From Acanthochlamys bracteata (Eukaryota > Streptophyta > Magnoliopsida > Pandanales > Velloziaceae), in NCBI GenBank assembly GCA_019914995.1, contig CM034129.1:5159725-5223724 (forward strand): a DNA stretch of 64,000 bases, written 5' to 3'. Numbering within the stretch: position 1 is the first letter of the stretch; every line of letters begins with the position of its first letter. A program made the position numbers and the translations under genes. The notes under the pieces are model-generated. The model did not search any database, was not told the origin of the DNA, and saw only the letters and a program-made list of their open reading frames with translations. Of the stretch, positions 27,079-40,300 are shown piece after piece.

Positions 27079-27402
27079 GATTGCGGCGATAAGGTTTCTT
27101 CGGCGGCTGAGAAAAAAAACTAAACAAGGTTTTTGGAGAGAAAGAGGAAAAACTAAAACAAAACATGGGTACTTTGTTATCCACTGAATTATGTAGTAAG
27201 TACTTTGTTAAGATGCTGATCTAGCCATCTTTTCTTATAAATAAATTTCTTGCCAGTATGTTGATCACAGATCTAAAAATGCTTAATTCACGAACTTGCC
27301 GAACAAGTTCGTAGTAGATCAATAAGGATATCAAAGCATTAACTCCTCAGTGAAGGTGAGCAATAAAATCAAAACTGCTTAAGTTAGAAACCGAATTGTT
27401 AC

Positions 27403-27500
27403 CTGCAGATGGGAAGACGAGTTTTCCGATAGAATAATTTTGAGAACAGACGGAGGTCGGGTCGCGGGTCGAGCAAATGGGTCGAACAATGGCGGTTGGC
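27403..27500 (-). other. Probable 5' UTR exon of CDC6
   Basis: On the minus strand the sequence CATCTGCAG/GTAAC gives a good donor at 27403/27402. A strong polypyrimidine acceptor (ttttttttctcag) precedes CCGCCG at 27106, just before the CDC6 ATG. This predicts a leader intron of about 296 bases. The upstream limit of the exon is a guess. Confidence 0.5.
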
Positions 27501-27698
27501 GTGAAGAAGACTAGAAAAAATGGATCAAACAAGTCCGCACGATGAGAAGTTGCAGTAGTCGGAGACGGGAAGTAGATTTTCTGGCAGAGGAGGCAGATCG
27601 CGGTGGTCGGGAGCTACTCGCGAGCGCGGCGTGAAGCAGATGAGAAAGAAAACGAGAAGGGCAGGATGGAAAAAAATAAAAACGTGAAGGGCGGGTGA

Positions 27699-27739
27699 GC
27701 GGGAAAGAGGAAGAAAAGAAGGCGGGTGAAGTTCCCGCC
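27699..27739 (-). promoter_or_regulatory. E2F-type sites upstream of CDC6
   Basis: An exact E2F consensus TTTCCCGC is present on the minus strand at 27706-27699. A near-consensus TTCCCGCC lies on the plus strand at 27732-27739. Plant CDC6 genes are known E2F targets expressed at G1/S, so sites about 200-330 bases above the predicted leader exon are functionally plausible. Confidence 0.65.
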
Positions 27740-27757
27740 ATACAACTATTTCAGTGG

Positions 27758-27763
27758 GGCCCA
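27758..27763 (-). promoter_or_regulatory. Site II (TGGGCC) motif upstream of CDC6
   Basis: GGCCCA on the plus strand, TGGGCC on the minus strand, next to the E2F-type sites. Site II elements (TGGGCY) are common in promoters of proliferation genes bound by TCP factors. Short motif, so moderate confidence. Confidence 0.4.
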
Positions 27764-27779
27764 TAAAAATTTGAAAAGA

Positions 27780-30700
27780 AGAAACTTAACATAAATGTTC
27801 TAGAACTTCTACATCAACTGTGTTGAGTTGATTTTTTTTTTTTTTTTTGACAAGAGAACTAGTCAGCTATGTTTCACGGTTGACTATTGAAAACGGTTCC
27901 TTCAAATACGATGGCTATGCTGTAATATATTATGAAATACAAGGACAAATGTTATACATAAGTTATTCAAATAATGAAAATCAACAGGCAAAAGAAATTT
28001 GTTTTAAAATGATCTAGCTATGACCAAGCGTTCAATCGCTTAGTAATAATAATAATTTTTTTCAATTTCCGCTGATCTTATAATGCGTTTGTTTATCTTT
28101 AAATTTACTTTTGAAAATAAATTTATATAATTAAATTTGATAAAAAATAAAATTTAATATTTAAGTTTACAATTGAAATTTTAATATTAAAGAAATATTT
28201 TGAATGAAAAGATTGAGCATGTATTTTATTTTAAATTTGAACTAAAAGTGAAAACTATTAATTAAAAAATGACTCGAAGATATTTGGAAATAATTATTAA
28301 AAATTTTTTAAAAAAAAATATTTTAAAAATTTTAAAAATAAATTTTATTTTTTTATTTTAAAAAATAATAATATAAAATTTTTTATGACGTAAAATTTTG
28401 GTATTATTAAAATTTTTTAAAAAATTTTATAAAAATTCCTCGAACACTCCGACATGTTTGAAGTAAACACACCTTGTACATTATCACGTGTGATAAGAAT
28501 TAATGCCCTATTATTCACTATGTGGCGTGTCTTTTACTTCTTTTAGCTTTAAATTTAGATTTTCAAAATTTTTTTTTTATTGGCTCATTTGTAATAAAAA
28601 ATATTTTGAAATTTTTCTAAAAATAAATACAAAATTAAATATATTTCAAACTTTTATTTTATTTACTTTTTTATAAACCCATATCTGATAACTAATTTTA
28701 AATCGAAATAAACACTCTCCTATTGAAGTGACCATCACGCAAGTGCCAAGAAAGGCGATTAGAAAAAAGAAACACTGAAAATTACTAGTAAATGGATCTT
28801 CATAATCATCACATTATCAAACGGGCGCGGAGAACGCTCGTCGGTGTTGATCAAATTCAGGCACGGTCCTATCGCTGCAAAGTATCGCACCCACCTACGA
28901 CCAGATTTTGCCGATCTGAGAATCGTCGGTACATACGGGTCACTTCACGATCAGTTGATGATATCAAGAGCTACAATCTTGCAAAAACGGAGTTACGAAA
29001 CATTAGTTGATGATATAAATAGAATGTGAAATATTTTTCTCCGGCATGGCTTGATTGGTTGAGAAGGAGTAGAAGGAAGTTGTGACCGGTGGGTTGGAAA
29101 GACGGGAAGAATGAATGCGGAGAAAGCGGTGGTCGGAGAGAAGAGAGAGCCACGACCTGGACACGGATCTGAACTTGATAACAATTAATGCCGGGAAACT
29201 AATTAGTATCTCCTCGAAGAGTTCAGGAACGAAATCTGGCGCGTCTCTGCCATGGATATCGACGAGAGCTTTTGGGGGCGTTTGATTAACATTTCGAGAA
29301 AAAGGATTTTTTAATTTTTAGTTATATTTTTTATAACTAATTAAAAATTTATTTAAAATATAAAAATATTCGATATATTAAGAGTTATTATTATTTATTT
29401 TTTTAACAAAAAATAAAACTTATTTTTAAAATATATATAAATATTTTTATTTAAAATTTTTTTATTTTAAAGGCATTCCCGAATTAGCTATAGACTAATG
29501 CTAGCTACTTAGAGCGTGTTTCCTTGCACTACAAATTTTATTTTTTAAAATTTATTTAATATAAAATAAAAAATTAAAATAAAGATTTTTATAAATCCTT
29601 TTATTTAATTTTAAATCTTACTATTAACATAAAATTAATATAAATTCTATTTTTATTAAATGTTTTTAATTTTTAATTTAAAATTTATTTTTCAAATTTT
29701 TATCTTAAAATAAATACGCTCGAGCTAAATCTTTTATCTCCCGCCGCATCGCATCGCATTAGCTTTCGGATGACTTTTGGCATTGATTATAAAATAGAAT
29801 TTTTTTAAAATAGAAAATATTTTTATTTTTTAAAAAAATAGATTTTATTTTTAAAAAATAATAAAAATATGTAATAAAAAGATTTTATACTATCTAAATT
29901 TTTAAATAAATTTTTTAAATATTTATAAAATATATTAAAAATGTAAAAATTAAAAATTAAAAAAAAAATTATTAAAAAAAACTAAACCAAACGCCTCCTC
30001 CGTTTTGTGAACAACAGAATCTCTGTTAGGCGAGCCTACGTAAGGACGAACGTAGCCCATTAGAATTACTCAGCCCAGTTACTCCCATCCTCTAGTTGGT
30101 ATTGTGTTTTTAGAAAATAATTTTTAATTTATATTTTAATAAATTTATAGAATTTTATATAAAATTTATTTTAAATTTTAAATATATAGAATATTTTACG
30201 TTATTATTTATTATTATTATAGATGAAAAATTAAAACTTGCTTTTCAAAATTAAACAAAAATATTTTTTGTTATAAAAAATATTATTTAAAAGCATGTTC
30301 AGACGCCTCCATATTATAAATATACATAAAATTTAACCTGTGTATGCTATATTTATTAAGGGATTTTTTGATTTCAAAACTTTTTTTCTTAATGCGTAAA
30401 TTCCTTAGTATATTTAAATAATTTTCACTACCATCAAATCTTATATTCAAACGATGAATAAGAAGTATATTAAACAATCAATTTTGTTTATAATACATGT
30501 CAATAATTAACAACCAAATGTGTTTAATCATACTTCAATTTTCTATTTATAGAGAATAACCTGATTTATAAATAAATAGATAAAATTTGTATACTAAATG
30601 AGTAATATGCTTGCCAATTCAATTAAATTCTCCGAGTCACTTAAAAAATTGGATAGAGGCAAAATCTGCCCGATATAAGAAAAAACATAGACTATATCTG

Positions 30701-31090
30701 GTAGTATTCAGTAGCGAATAGCAATTCATAAAAATGTGCTCCATTCGGATGCTGATGAACACTGAGTACATGGTAATAAAAGAATTTTACTCAGTTCTCA
30801 ACAGATTTAACAAAAAGACCAAAGCCATGACCTTGATGTAAGCTATACAAGAAATTTTGAAGTTCGTAGTAAAGGACAGCTACCTACCCAACCACTCTTA
30901 ATTACTCTTATTGTTACAACAAGAGAAGTCCCAACGTGTAAGCCCTGACTGCCCCCAACTATCTACAAGCAATCCGAGCTTGGAAATGCGTATATCTAAT
31001 AACATGAGACTCTCGCTCCATCTTCATTAGAACTCTAAATTCCACTCCGTGATGTAAGAAATTGCCTCAGGAACAAATCATCCTTCACAG
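27780..31090. other. Intergenic DNA between CDC6 promoter and the GT14 gene
   Basis: Mostly AT-rich, with several MITE-like blocks (about 28084-28460, 29276-29480, 29512-29721, 29780-29993). Between about 28740 and 29280 the composition is clearly less AT-rich, but no protein family is recognisable on either strand. From about 30600 to 31090 the sequence is of normal composition and is probably the 3' UTR and downstream region of the GT14 gene. Confidence 0.55.
29512..29721. mobile_element. MITE-like AT-rich element with GAGCGT / ACGCTC ends
   Basis: About 210 bp. Left end GAGCGTGTTT (29512-29521) is matched by the reverse complement AAATACGCTC ending at 29721 (one mismatch in ten). AT-rich interior without coding capacity. 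No clear target duplication. Confidence 0.45.
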
Positions 31091-34000
31091 CTATTTGCAC
31101 TGATTTGGGCGAAAGTTTTTCTCTGATAGAAGTGACACAATAAGCCGTTCCAACCTAATAGCACCAGGTCCTGGCCTCAGTAGCGTTCTATTACCTACAA
31201 CTAGGCAAGGATCACTGTCATTGTCTCTCCGGCCTGTACACCAACCCCCTGGTACGAGCATGTCAGGGCCACGAAACAAGAGCTCAGCATCAATCTTGTC
31301 TAGCACTGGGTCATCCCTCGGGAATTTTCGAGCAAATGGTGCATTGCTATCGACCATGGCAGTCATGTCATTGAGAGTGAGATAGTGCGGATGCTGCTTA
31401 GGAGGGTTGTCCCATGAGATGTAGTGAAGATCATGGTTCACTGTGGTATTGCGGAACTCGCGAGCATTGCATACAACTGTGTGGAAGTACCCCTCAGGTG
31501 AAGATATGAAGTTGGCATAATACATGAGAACTGTGCGAGGGAGGTTATCCCAGCCCCACATGCAGTAATCAATGAATGAACGGGAAAGAACCATCCATGC
31601 AGAACCTGCAAGTGGAAATAGATGGCTGTTCAACAGATCTTACAGCCATTTCACTTGAAAGATTATGTAGTTGAATAAGTATTCCAAGTTCGTCGACCAA
31701 AATCATAAATAGAGCACTAACAATTAAATAATACATAGCTGGACAAAAAGAACATATAAAGCAAGACCAAAACACCTCATTTTGCCTTTTGGAGAAATGA
31801 CAGCTCAAGCTTCTAAACCATATGATTTAACAGGGTACAAAATAAACACCATGACAAACTGTGCATACCCAATGTGCACGACACATTCATGGTTCTCAGA
31901 CAAAACTAACATACGTTATCAGATTTCTTATCTACATTTGGATGTTTATTTTTTCATATCTGAAGCCAGAGTTTGTGACACGCGTATCTCTCTTTGAAAT
32001 GTGCTCGAACATCTTATGTCCATTACAATATATTATGTTGAACAAATATACAAACTTGTACAGCACATAAGAAAAAAGAAAGAAGCACAAGAAAGAAAAC
32101 ACCAAAATGAATGGATGTAAAAGAAGTCGTAAAAAGGAAATGATTTAACTTAAGAAGTATGGCATAGCAAAGGTAAGGTAGGTAGCTCCCTGAATAATGC
32201 CAATGTAGTCTAATTACTAGTCTACTCTTAGTTGGCTTCGTAGTGGCTAACTCTAGTTGGCCTCGGAATGGAACGCCATGGATCTTTGGATTGTGAGCCA
32301 GCTCTACTGTGAACTTCCCTCTATGGTGTTTCATACTATGCTTGACTGAGCACCCAGTCCTAGAAGGTCAGATGATAAAAATTTTAGTTACACTTGATTC
32401 CCATTATTGTGCATGCAGACTATCATCTTTTATACAGTTAGGTTACAGGCTTCCATAAGGATGTAACACTCCCAAGAGGACTGATCCAACTTGAAATTTA
32501 TGCTTAATAAAAAGAACATAATGCTACTCTGAACTGTTGCAATATTCATACAATGAAAGGCCATTATAAGCAAATAAGCAAAAATGCTTTCCTAGCCTTA
32601 AATGGCAAAAAACATATAGAAAACATTGGATCGATAAAATGCATTAAAAAAGACCTTCAGGTGTCAAGAGGCCATTATGTGCATTATTTTTTGTATATCT
32701 ATCAATTCATGGTGTTTGGCGAAATCAACCTCCAACTGCTATCTAAGTTTTGTCAGCCTTTAGTTTGGATGCATTGTGCCAATTCCATCTAGTTTAGAGT
32801 TGGACCAGTATCACAACTGAATCATCAACCATATGCTTAAAGGCAAACCCCCAAAAATGGAACTTTTGTTCAACCCCTAATCCTGCAAAAGCTTACCAGT
32901 TTGAGTTAGCCACGGCCTTCCTACACTATGGCCCTTTGCCAAGAGTTGATAATCATCTTTGTCTAAGCTTTCTTTAATTAGATGAAGTTCAATTCCCAAA
33001 TAAAACAGACACCAGTAAAAGACAATTTTATGGACATAATGCAATTCCTTTAGAGATATCGGCATGCAATGACATTATATGTAAAATTGTTAGAAACACC
33101 AGCAAAAGATGTGCAAGATAACCAAACTTTTCAACTACGTAATACAAGGGGGTAGCTCTCAGGTTAAGTGTCACATTCAAGACAAAACAACTTGATGGGC
33201 ATAATCTCAACAATCTGATACGTGCGGGTAACTGTGAATCCAGAATCAAGAGTCATTTACTCGTATGGCAGTCAAGTTAAACATAGTACAGCTAACTCAG
33301 CCGTAAATCATTGTAAGTGTGCTCTAATGAGTATGTCTGCATAACTACTAGAGTGTGTTTTCAGAGTTGGCCCCCTAGTTAAACATAGCACAGGTAACTC
33401 AGCCAATTCTTTGAAAGTGTGCTTTTAATGAGTATGCCTGCATAACTACTCAAGTGTGTTTTCAGGAGTTGGCTGCTATCCCCTAGTTGCAGCCACATTA
33501 ACACAATGGCGAATCCTCAAGGATTCTGAGTGTTTTAAACCAAACTGTCTTAAAAAGGCTTCAATCAGAACTCTTCACCTGACTCTCACACTGTTGAATA
33601 TGAGCAAACTTACCTACACAAGATCATTCTAGATCCAACAATATAATTGACTTCTATTAACCATGATGACCTTGATGGCAAAGTTTCAAACCACTTCAAG
33701 GATAGCATTTCCTGTTAACTCTCTTCGAAACCATTTCATAATTGTAGCTGCAATCAACTTAAAAAGTGCTGCAGTATCAAACGTATTTACCGAAGACAAA
33801 ATTCAAAGCATGACATCACCTACAAGGGTGTACTAATTCAGATCGGTATCTAATAACCAAGATAAATAGCAACAGAACATCCTACCAGTGAAGAGCTTGA
33901 ATGCAGTTGGCATGCTTCTCCTCTGAGACATAAAAAATACATCCGCCTTCTTCAACATATAGAGCCCAGGATCAACAATAAGTGGCCTTGCTCTCTGAAA

Positions 34001-35175
34001 TCTAATAAAACGAAAGATAGTAATGAGCTTCTATACCTCCCTTCACAACAACATACTCATGCAATAACCAGATCACTTTTTCTTTAAAAAATATGGAAAA
34101 GAAAGAAAAGACAACAGCGAAAACATACTCCTTCCATCCAATGTTGCTCGTGTGATCAATAAAGTTGAGATCACGCGGCAGATACGAAAATGTATGCAGC
34201 AGATCTGCATCAAATTTGAAGGCAACAAATATATAAGCAAGAAACAATTTTCCAAAACCCATTTCAAATTCCAACAAAGCAATCGATGCTGCATAAATTC
34301 AGGCAATACAAGAAGGAGAAAATGCTCAAATTTTTTAAAACGTGAAAAAATTACAATCTCAACAAGAAATGGACAGAATCTCATGAAATATATCCATTTT
34401 CACCAAGCTGGAAGTCATCAGATTCAGCTTGATCTAAGCATCTAGAATCCGATGAAACTTCGAGGAGGAAAAAATGGAATTTCAAACAAAAAAAGCGCAT
34501 AATCGAACACAAACATTGACAAGCCAACCTGATCCATCTGAGCTGCAATTACTCACCATCCTGTGTGACGAGCGGGTAATCCGACGCACTGAGATTAATA
34601 AACCAATCCCACCCAGGATCATCTCTAAGCAACAACGCCGCAGCATGTAACGTGTTCGCCACCATCGTCGGTCCACGATACGTAACGAGATTCGCCTTCT
34701 CAATAACCCTCACATTCCCGACAGATTTAAAAACCGGATGTTGATCAACAAACCTCACCATCTCCAGCCTCTCTTCCTCTGCTGCTTCCAAATCAAGATG
34801 CAACACGTACCTGTTCCCCGGATGGTACAGCGCCATGGCGACCCTTCGGATCGCTTTGCCGTCGCCGGAAGAACCGGAGATGACGTAAGCGAATCTGGGA
34901 GGTGAGGGGGGTAGAGAAGGAGGAGAAGAAGGGTGGAGTTTGGATTCGACGAAGGAAGGGGAGCGGTGAGGGAAGAGAATGAAGGAAGACAGGAGGAATG
35001 AGAGAGGAGATTCGGGAGATGAAGAGAGAGTGGTGAAGAAGAGAAGGAGAAGAGATGCGGTTGAGCCGGCGGCGATCGGGAGAATCCAACGGCGTTCAAT
35101 CCCGCCGGAGATTCGAGAGTGTAGAGGCGCTGTTGCTCCTCCGCCGCCGGCGGTGGCGGAGAAGAAGTGCGTCAT
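31091..35175 (-). CDS. GLCAT14A: Beta-glucuronosyltransferase GlcAT14A-like (GT14, Golgi)
   Basis: Four exons on the minus strand: 35175-34557, 34204-34129, 34001-33886 and 31605-31091; 441 residues. Topology is type II: a short N-terminus, a membrane segment at about residues 30-50 (WILPIAAGSTASLLLLFF), a Pro/Ser-rich stem, then the Core-2/I-branching (GT14) domain from FAYVISGSSGDG onward. Conserved words include YHPGNRYVLHLD, INLSASDYPLVTQD, FIDHTSNIGWKE, WGWDNLPRTVLMYYANF and TVVCNAREFRNTTVN. GlcAT14 enzymes add glucuronic acid to the galactan chains of arabinogalactan proteins in the Golgi. The exon 3 acceptor before ATTTCAG keeps the frame; the next AG seven bases on would break it. Intron 3 is 2.3 kb. 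GlcAT14B/C are close alternatives. Confidence 0.92.
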
Positions 35176-37329
35176 TGTTTTCTTCGAGATCGGTGTCGGT
35201 CGAAGTGCAGTCAGAGTAAATCAATTGATTAAATTAATACTTTAGTTGATTTGGGAAGGTATTAATTAGGTTGGATGCTGGCAGCAGTCAAGAGTCAAAA
35301 TATTGAATTATTCCATTGCATTGCATTGTTTATTAATTAAAATGAATCAAATTTGATTGATTAGTTTGATTCAGATTATTCTGCCATGCTAAGTAAAGGT
35401 TAAGAGGGTAATTTCTATATAAATAAAAATTAAGTTCAACTGTTTCCGACTCAAAGTTGAAAGCGGTTCTCTGACTCAAAGTTATTTTTTGACAAATAAA
35501 ATAAACTCTTAGGAACACCACAATTTCATCAACGGAAATTCATATACAGAAGGCGTGCAGGAGTTTTTAAATAATTTTTTAAAATTAAAAAAGTTTTATT
35601 TTATTTTGATAATATAAATTTATTATTTTTATTTAAATAAAAATAATTTTACTACATAAATTTTATATTTTTATAAATAATTCTATATCAAATATAAAGT
35701 AAAAAAAAAAATTAGAAAAATGTTTTTGGATAACATTTAAGGATATTTAAAAGTGTTTTTAAAAATAAAAACAATTTTTGTTCTATCTCAAAAAATAAAA
35801 TTTATTTTTATCAAAAAATAATAAAAATAAACTACTAATAAAAATTTTATTTTGTAAAATTATATTTTTAAAATTTACCTAAAATTTTATAAAAGTTTTT
35901 TATAAAAGTTAAAAGTTTCAATTTTTTTATTTACACATTTTTAATATAATTATATTTTTTAATTTTTAATATACTTTTAAAAATTATTAAAATATAAACA
36001 CTAAATTTTATTTTCATAAAAATTTTATTTTTTATTTTTTATTTTTACGAAATTCAGCTTATTAAGATTTGAAATACGAGCCAAGCTCACCATAAAACTG
36101 TTACCTACGAAGATGACGTAAACGATTAGTAATAACACGTCTCAAAATTCAACAAGTTTCATGGGCATTGGCCAAGCATTCATGACTTCAAAATTACATA
36201 CTAAGCAAACAACATGAGGCGCGTGGCTTAAAATTTGCCATTCATTAAGTTCTTATTTTTACAATTTAAAAATGTTTAAATCCATTTAATATACATATAT
36301 ATTACAATATATATTAAATAATTTTAAAAAATAAACGTAATTTTAAAATTAATTCAAACTAAATTTTTCTTTAAACAAAACTCTTTATTTTAATGATACA
36401 TTAGGATTGTGAAAGTCTCCAGTCCAGGGTAAGGAATCAACGAAAAGGAACGTTCACGGAAATATAAAAACAGCAGCATGACAACTTTTCTACGTGCACG
36501 CAAAATCTTTCTACGTGCCTCATCGTAAAAACACAATGCGGCGGCTGTGAGTGTTCGTTCAACTTTTTACTTCTTTAATATTTTAATATAATTTTTAAAA
36601 TAACACTAAAAGTATAAAATGATTATTAATTTAGTTATAATTTTTTAATTAAAAATGATATAAATGTCTTTAAAATATTTATTTTATAAATAGTTTTTCA
36701 AATTCCAAAAATCTCTTTAGATAGGTTCTTTGGAGTTGAAACAGAGATGTTTTATATTTTCATTTTAATTTTAATTTAAAAAATTTTTATATTTTTAGTT
36801 TAAAATATAAATTATATATACTAAAATTTTATATTTATAATTTTTATTATTTTTTAAGATATAAAAAAATTTGTTTCAAAAAATAAGCAACCCCATACGA
36901 CCCATTTTATTTTTATAGACTGATGCATATTATATACAGCGCTACGGCAGGATCTCTTTTGAAATGCTTATGAATTTTGTTCTATTTCAAATATTAGTGC
37001 TATTTTTTTATTTAAAAAAAATCATAGTAATAAAATCTAATGATATAAATATTTTTATATTTTTTAAAATTTAAAATAAATTCTATAAAAAAAAATTGTT
37101 TTAGAACACTCAGTCCAAACGCATCCAAAGGTGTTCTCTGTGAGTGCTCATACCGACTTCTCATTTTATATTTTTTAATAAAACCTGAAAGTAAACAAAT
37201 TTGTTTTCAAAAAGCTCAAAATCAAATTGTTAACAAAAACATATTTTGTTTTAAGCAACCCAAATGATCCATATAGTGTAATTGGATATTTACATACGGC
37301 GTAGAAAGTTCAGAACCACTTAAATATTT
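35176..37329. other. Promoter of the GT14 gene and AT-rich intergenic DNA
   Basis: The first 100-300 bases upstream of 35175 are the likely promoter and leader of the GT14 gene (minus strand). From about 35560 the DNA is AT-rich and repetitive, with MITE-like blocks near 35560-36050, 36720-36900 and 36955-37130 (the last ends in CCAAACGCATCC). A less AT-rich island at about 36060-36240 and 36410-36560 contains TACGTGC words but no gene. Confidence 0.5.
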
Positions 37330-40300
37330 TCAGAAGACGAAAAAAAGGATAGCCAAAAGAACTGCAGAAAGAAAAACGGATTTTCCTTGGGAGTTCTGCA
37401 TGTGGCCGGCAGACGGAGTATTAGTAGACGAATTCCCAGTGTCCGTAGTATTCTCCTTTGGGCAGACGTAGCTGCAGCGGCTTGGCCTGACAACTCTATA
37501 TAAACCTTTGCTTGCCAAAACGTAGACGTCTCTTTTGTTGTCCTGGCCAAAGGAATAAATGTATCCTAAAGATGGTAAGGTTTCCCCAGCTATGGCATCG
37601 CAGGGGATGGGGGAATCCTTGGCACAGCTAAATGGAAGTGAAACACTTGTGAAGTTTCCGGTACCCTCTGGATTCTCAGTGCCTGCCCATATGTTTGCTC
37701 CATACAGATCGGCATACAAGTACCTGAAAACCAGCGGCTAGCTTGAGTAAAATGCATTCATCGTAATTACCTAGTAGATGCGTTCTCAAATGAAATGACA
37801 TGAGAAGCTTTGCATAAAGAAGCTTAATCTCCTTTAATTTATTAGCTGGAAGACTTAGAACACTAGCTTAAACATGAACGACTACAAAATCTGGCTTACC
37901 TTCCAAACATGCATGGATCTGTTGAAGATCTATAAACATATCCACCAATAATTGATGCAGACCCAACAACTTTGTTTACAGATGAGTGAGCGTACGCCAT
38001 TACAGGGAAGATACCGTTTAGGGAACCAGGAACAGTTATGTTTGCTCTGGGAAATGATGTTGAACGGAAAAGGCCAGGACCCTCATAGACCTTCCATCCA
38101 TAATTCCCACCCTTTGATACCAAATTGACCTCTTCATATGTATCCTACGATGTATATGCACAAACATCAATGTATTGCAAAATGAAAAGATGCAATATAA
38201 CAAGTAATGATCATTTCTCATATGTATATAATGTATATTAAAACAAGTATAAAAGTGATATTTGTAATAGGGGGTTAACCTAGAAAGCATGTCTCAAATT
38301 CATATAAATGCTATTAACAAAGAGCTATTCGTAACATTGTTCCCCAAACCTACTGATTACGCTCATATCTCCAAACGTAGCCATGATAGAATGTTTTAGA
38401 GATTGCTGAAAACGGCTAACCATCAATTCTATTCGGCGGCTGCATGCTAAAACAACCAAAACATACTCAAACCTGAAATTTGAAAATGAAATACATACGC
38501 ATCTATATCGACATAATTACCTCACCAACATCAGCGCAGAAAAAGTAAGAAGGCCTCTGAGAATCAAAAGTGCAACGCCATGGATTTCTGAGACCCATTG
38601 CCCAGATCTCTGGCTGGAAAGTGTTATCAGTAGCAGACGGATTATCCTTGGGAATTGAATAGTTGCCCCACAAACCCAAGTCACTTATCTCTTTTGAACC
38701 TAAAGAAACATCCAGTCAGAATAGTTTTCAAATGAAACTATTAAATTCACAATGAAAACCTCACGAAAAGCATTTCTTACATAAAAGCATGTTGTAAAAG
38801 GACAACTTAGCTATTTTGGTCACTTTGTACCAATCTAACAGTTCATTCAACAGAGGGTAGCATGAAAAAGATACAATACTTTGGATTAGGAAGTTTAAAC
38901 TTGAGCAAGGTGAGTGATTTGATACAAGGTCAAAGTCCTAGAAAGAAAATAACTACGCTACTAAGGTACCTATACATCAAAAACAACACAAAAGTTGGAG
39001 AAGAGGATGTTCCATAGAAAAGATTATAGAGAAGACCAAAGGATTAGAACTATCAAAGATAAGGAAAGGAGGTGTAAATTTTGCAAAACCTACCTTTTCA
39101 GCTGGCATTTTGAGAGAAGTGTTAGAATGCTACCAACTTACCAGAATGTCTGGTTTCAATTAGGCACACAATTAACTACATTTGAAATCTTAACATCAAC
39201 TTTGATTCCACAACTTTCCCTTATAACTTCAGAGAATTGATTGCAAAAGTCTAGAACCTGATAGTTGCAACAATGACATGCAAGCATATTATCATATCTC
39301 ATGGCTACTCGATTGGAAAGATTGGAAGTTGGACCATTAGGACTACATTTACTTAGGAGTGTTACTGCATTGCAATTAATAGACCAGAGAACATCAACTA
39401 CAATCTCATAGAAGAGTTCTGCCTATGCTTACTCGGCATGTTATTTACATCGAGCCGCATGATTTTTCCAAGCAAAGACCTTTTGTTTTGTGCAAAGTTC
39501 ATAGGATCTCCTTGACCTCCACCATCACCCATCATGAAGTATAAGTATCCGTCTGCAGGTCCAAAAAGAATTTGTCCTCCATGATGAGAAGTAAATGGGA
39601 GTCCAATTGTGAATATTCTTCTTACTTCAGTTGGGTTGGCAGAAGTTGCCTAGAAGAACGTAAAATGTCTTACTAGATGCTGTTTTTAGAATTATTAAAT
39701 TGCAAAAGGGAGAAAGGAAGAACACTAGAAGTCAATGTTGAGGAAGCATGCCATTGTACCGTAGAAGGGGTGGATGAGGAACTATTAACAGTAAACTCTG
39801 AAATGACACTTTGGTATTGGCATGGTTGACCTGAATCTGGACTAAGTTTTGCAGGATCACAATCAACGTCAGAATTACATGAACATCTTCCTGAACAACT
39901 TGTTGATTCCTCTTTATCACAGTTGAATGAAACAAACAACCTTCCATTGCTAGTGAAGTTGGGATGAAACGCAATACCCATGAGCCCAAACTTACTATCA
40001 TAATGTACTTCATCAGTTATATCGAGAAAAGGGCTTGAGTCATCAATTCCCAAAGTTCCTCCTGATCCAGCTTCTGGAATAGTTGCTAACCATACTTTAC
40101 CAGCTTGGCTGGTCAAGAATACACGATCTGACCCATCAGGGTGAGCAGCCATATTGAGAAAAGAGCCATTTCCGATTCTTTCAAGACAAAGGCCCTTAGG
40201 CATTGGTGAAACCAGTGTAGCATTAAAAGAAGCTGATTTACCATCATAACAAACTGAACTATCATTAGAGGACCCTCCAAATGCCTTACAAAAATCTTCA

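Noticed and set aside
27511..27764. Minus-strand frames upstream of CDC6
   Set aside because: They fall in the predicted CDC6 promoter and leader, have no protein similarity and overlap E2F-type sites.
33886..34001. Alternative acceptor seven bases further on for GT14 exon 3 (after TTTCAG)
   Set aside because: It would break the reading frame and lose the conserved FQRARP sequence; the upstream AG at 34002-34003 keeps both.
34755..35245. Several overlapping frames on both strands over GT14 exon 1
   Set aside because: They are shadows of the GC-rich GlcAT14A exon 1, whose protein is clearly recognised in one frame only.
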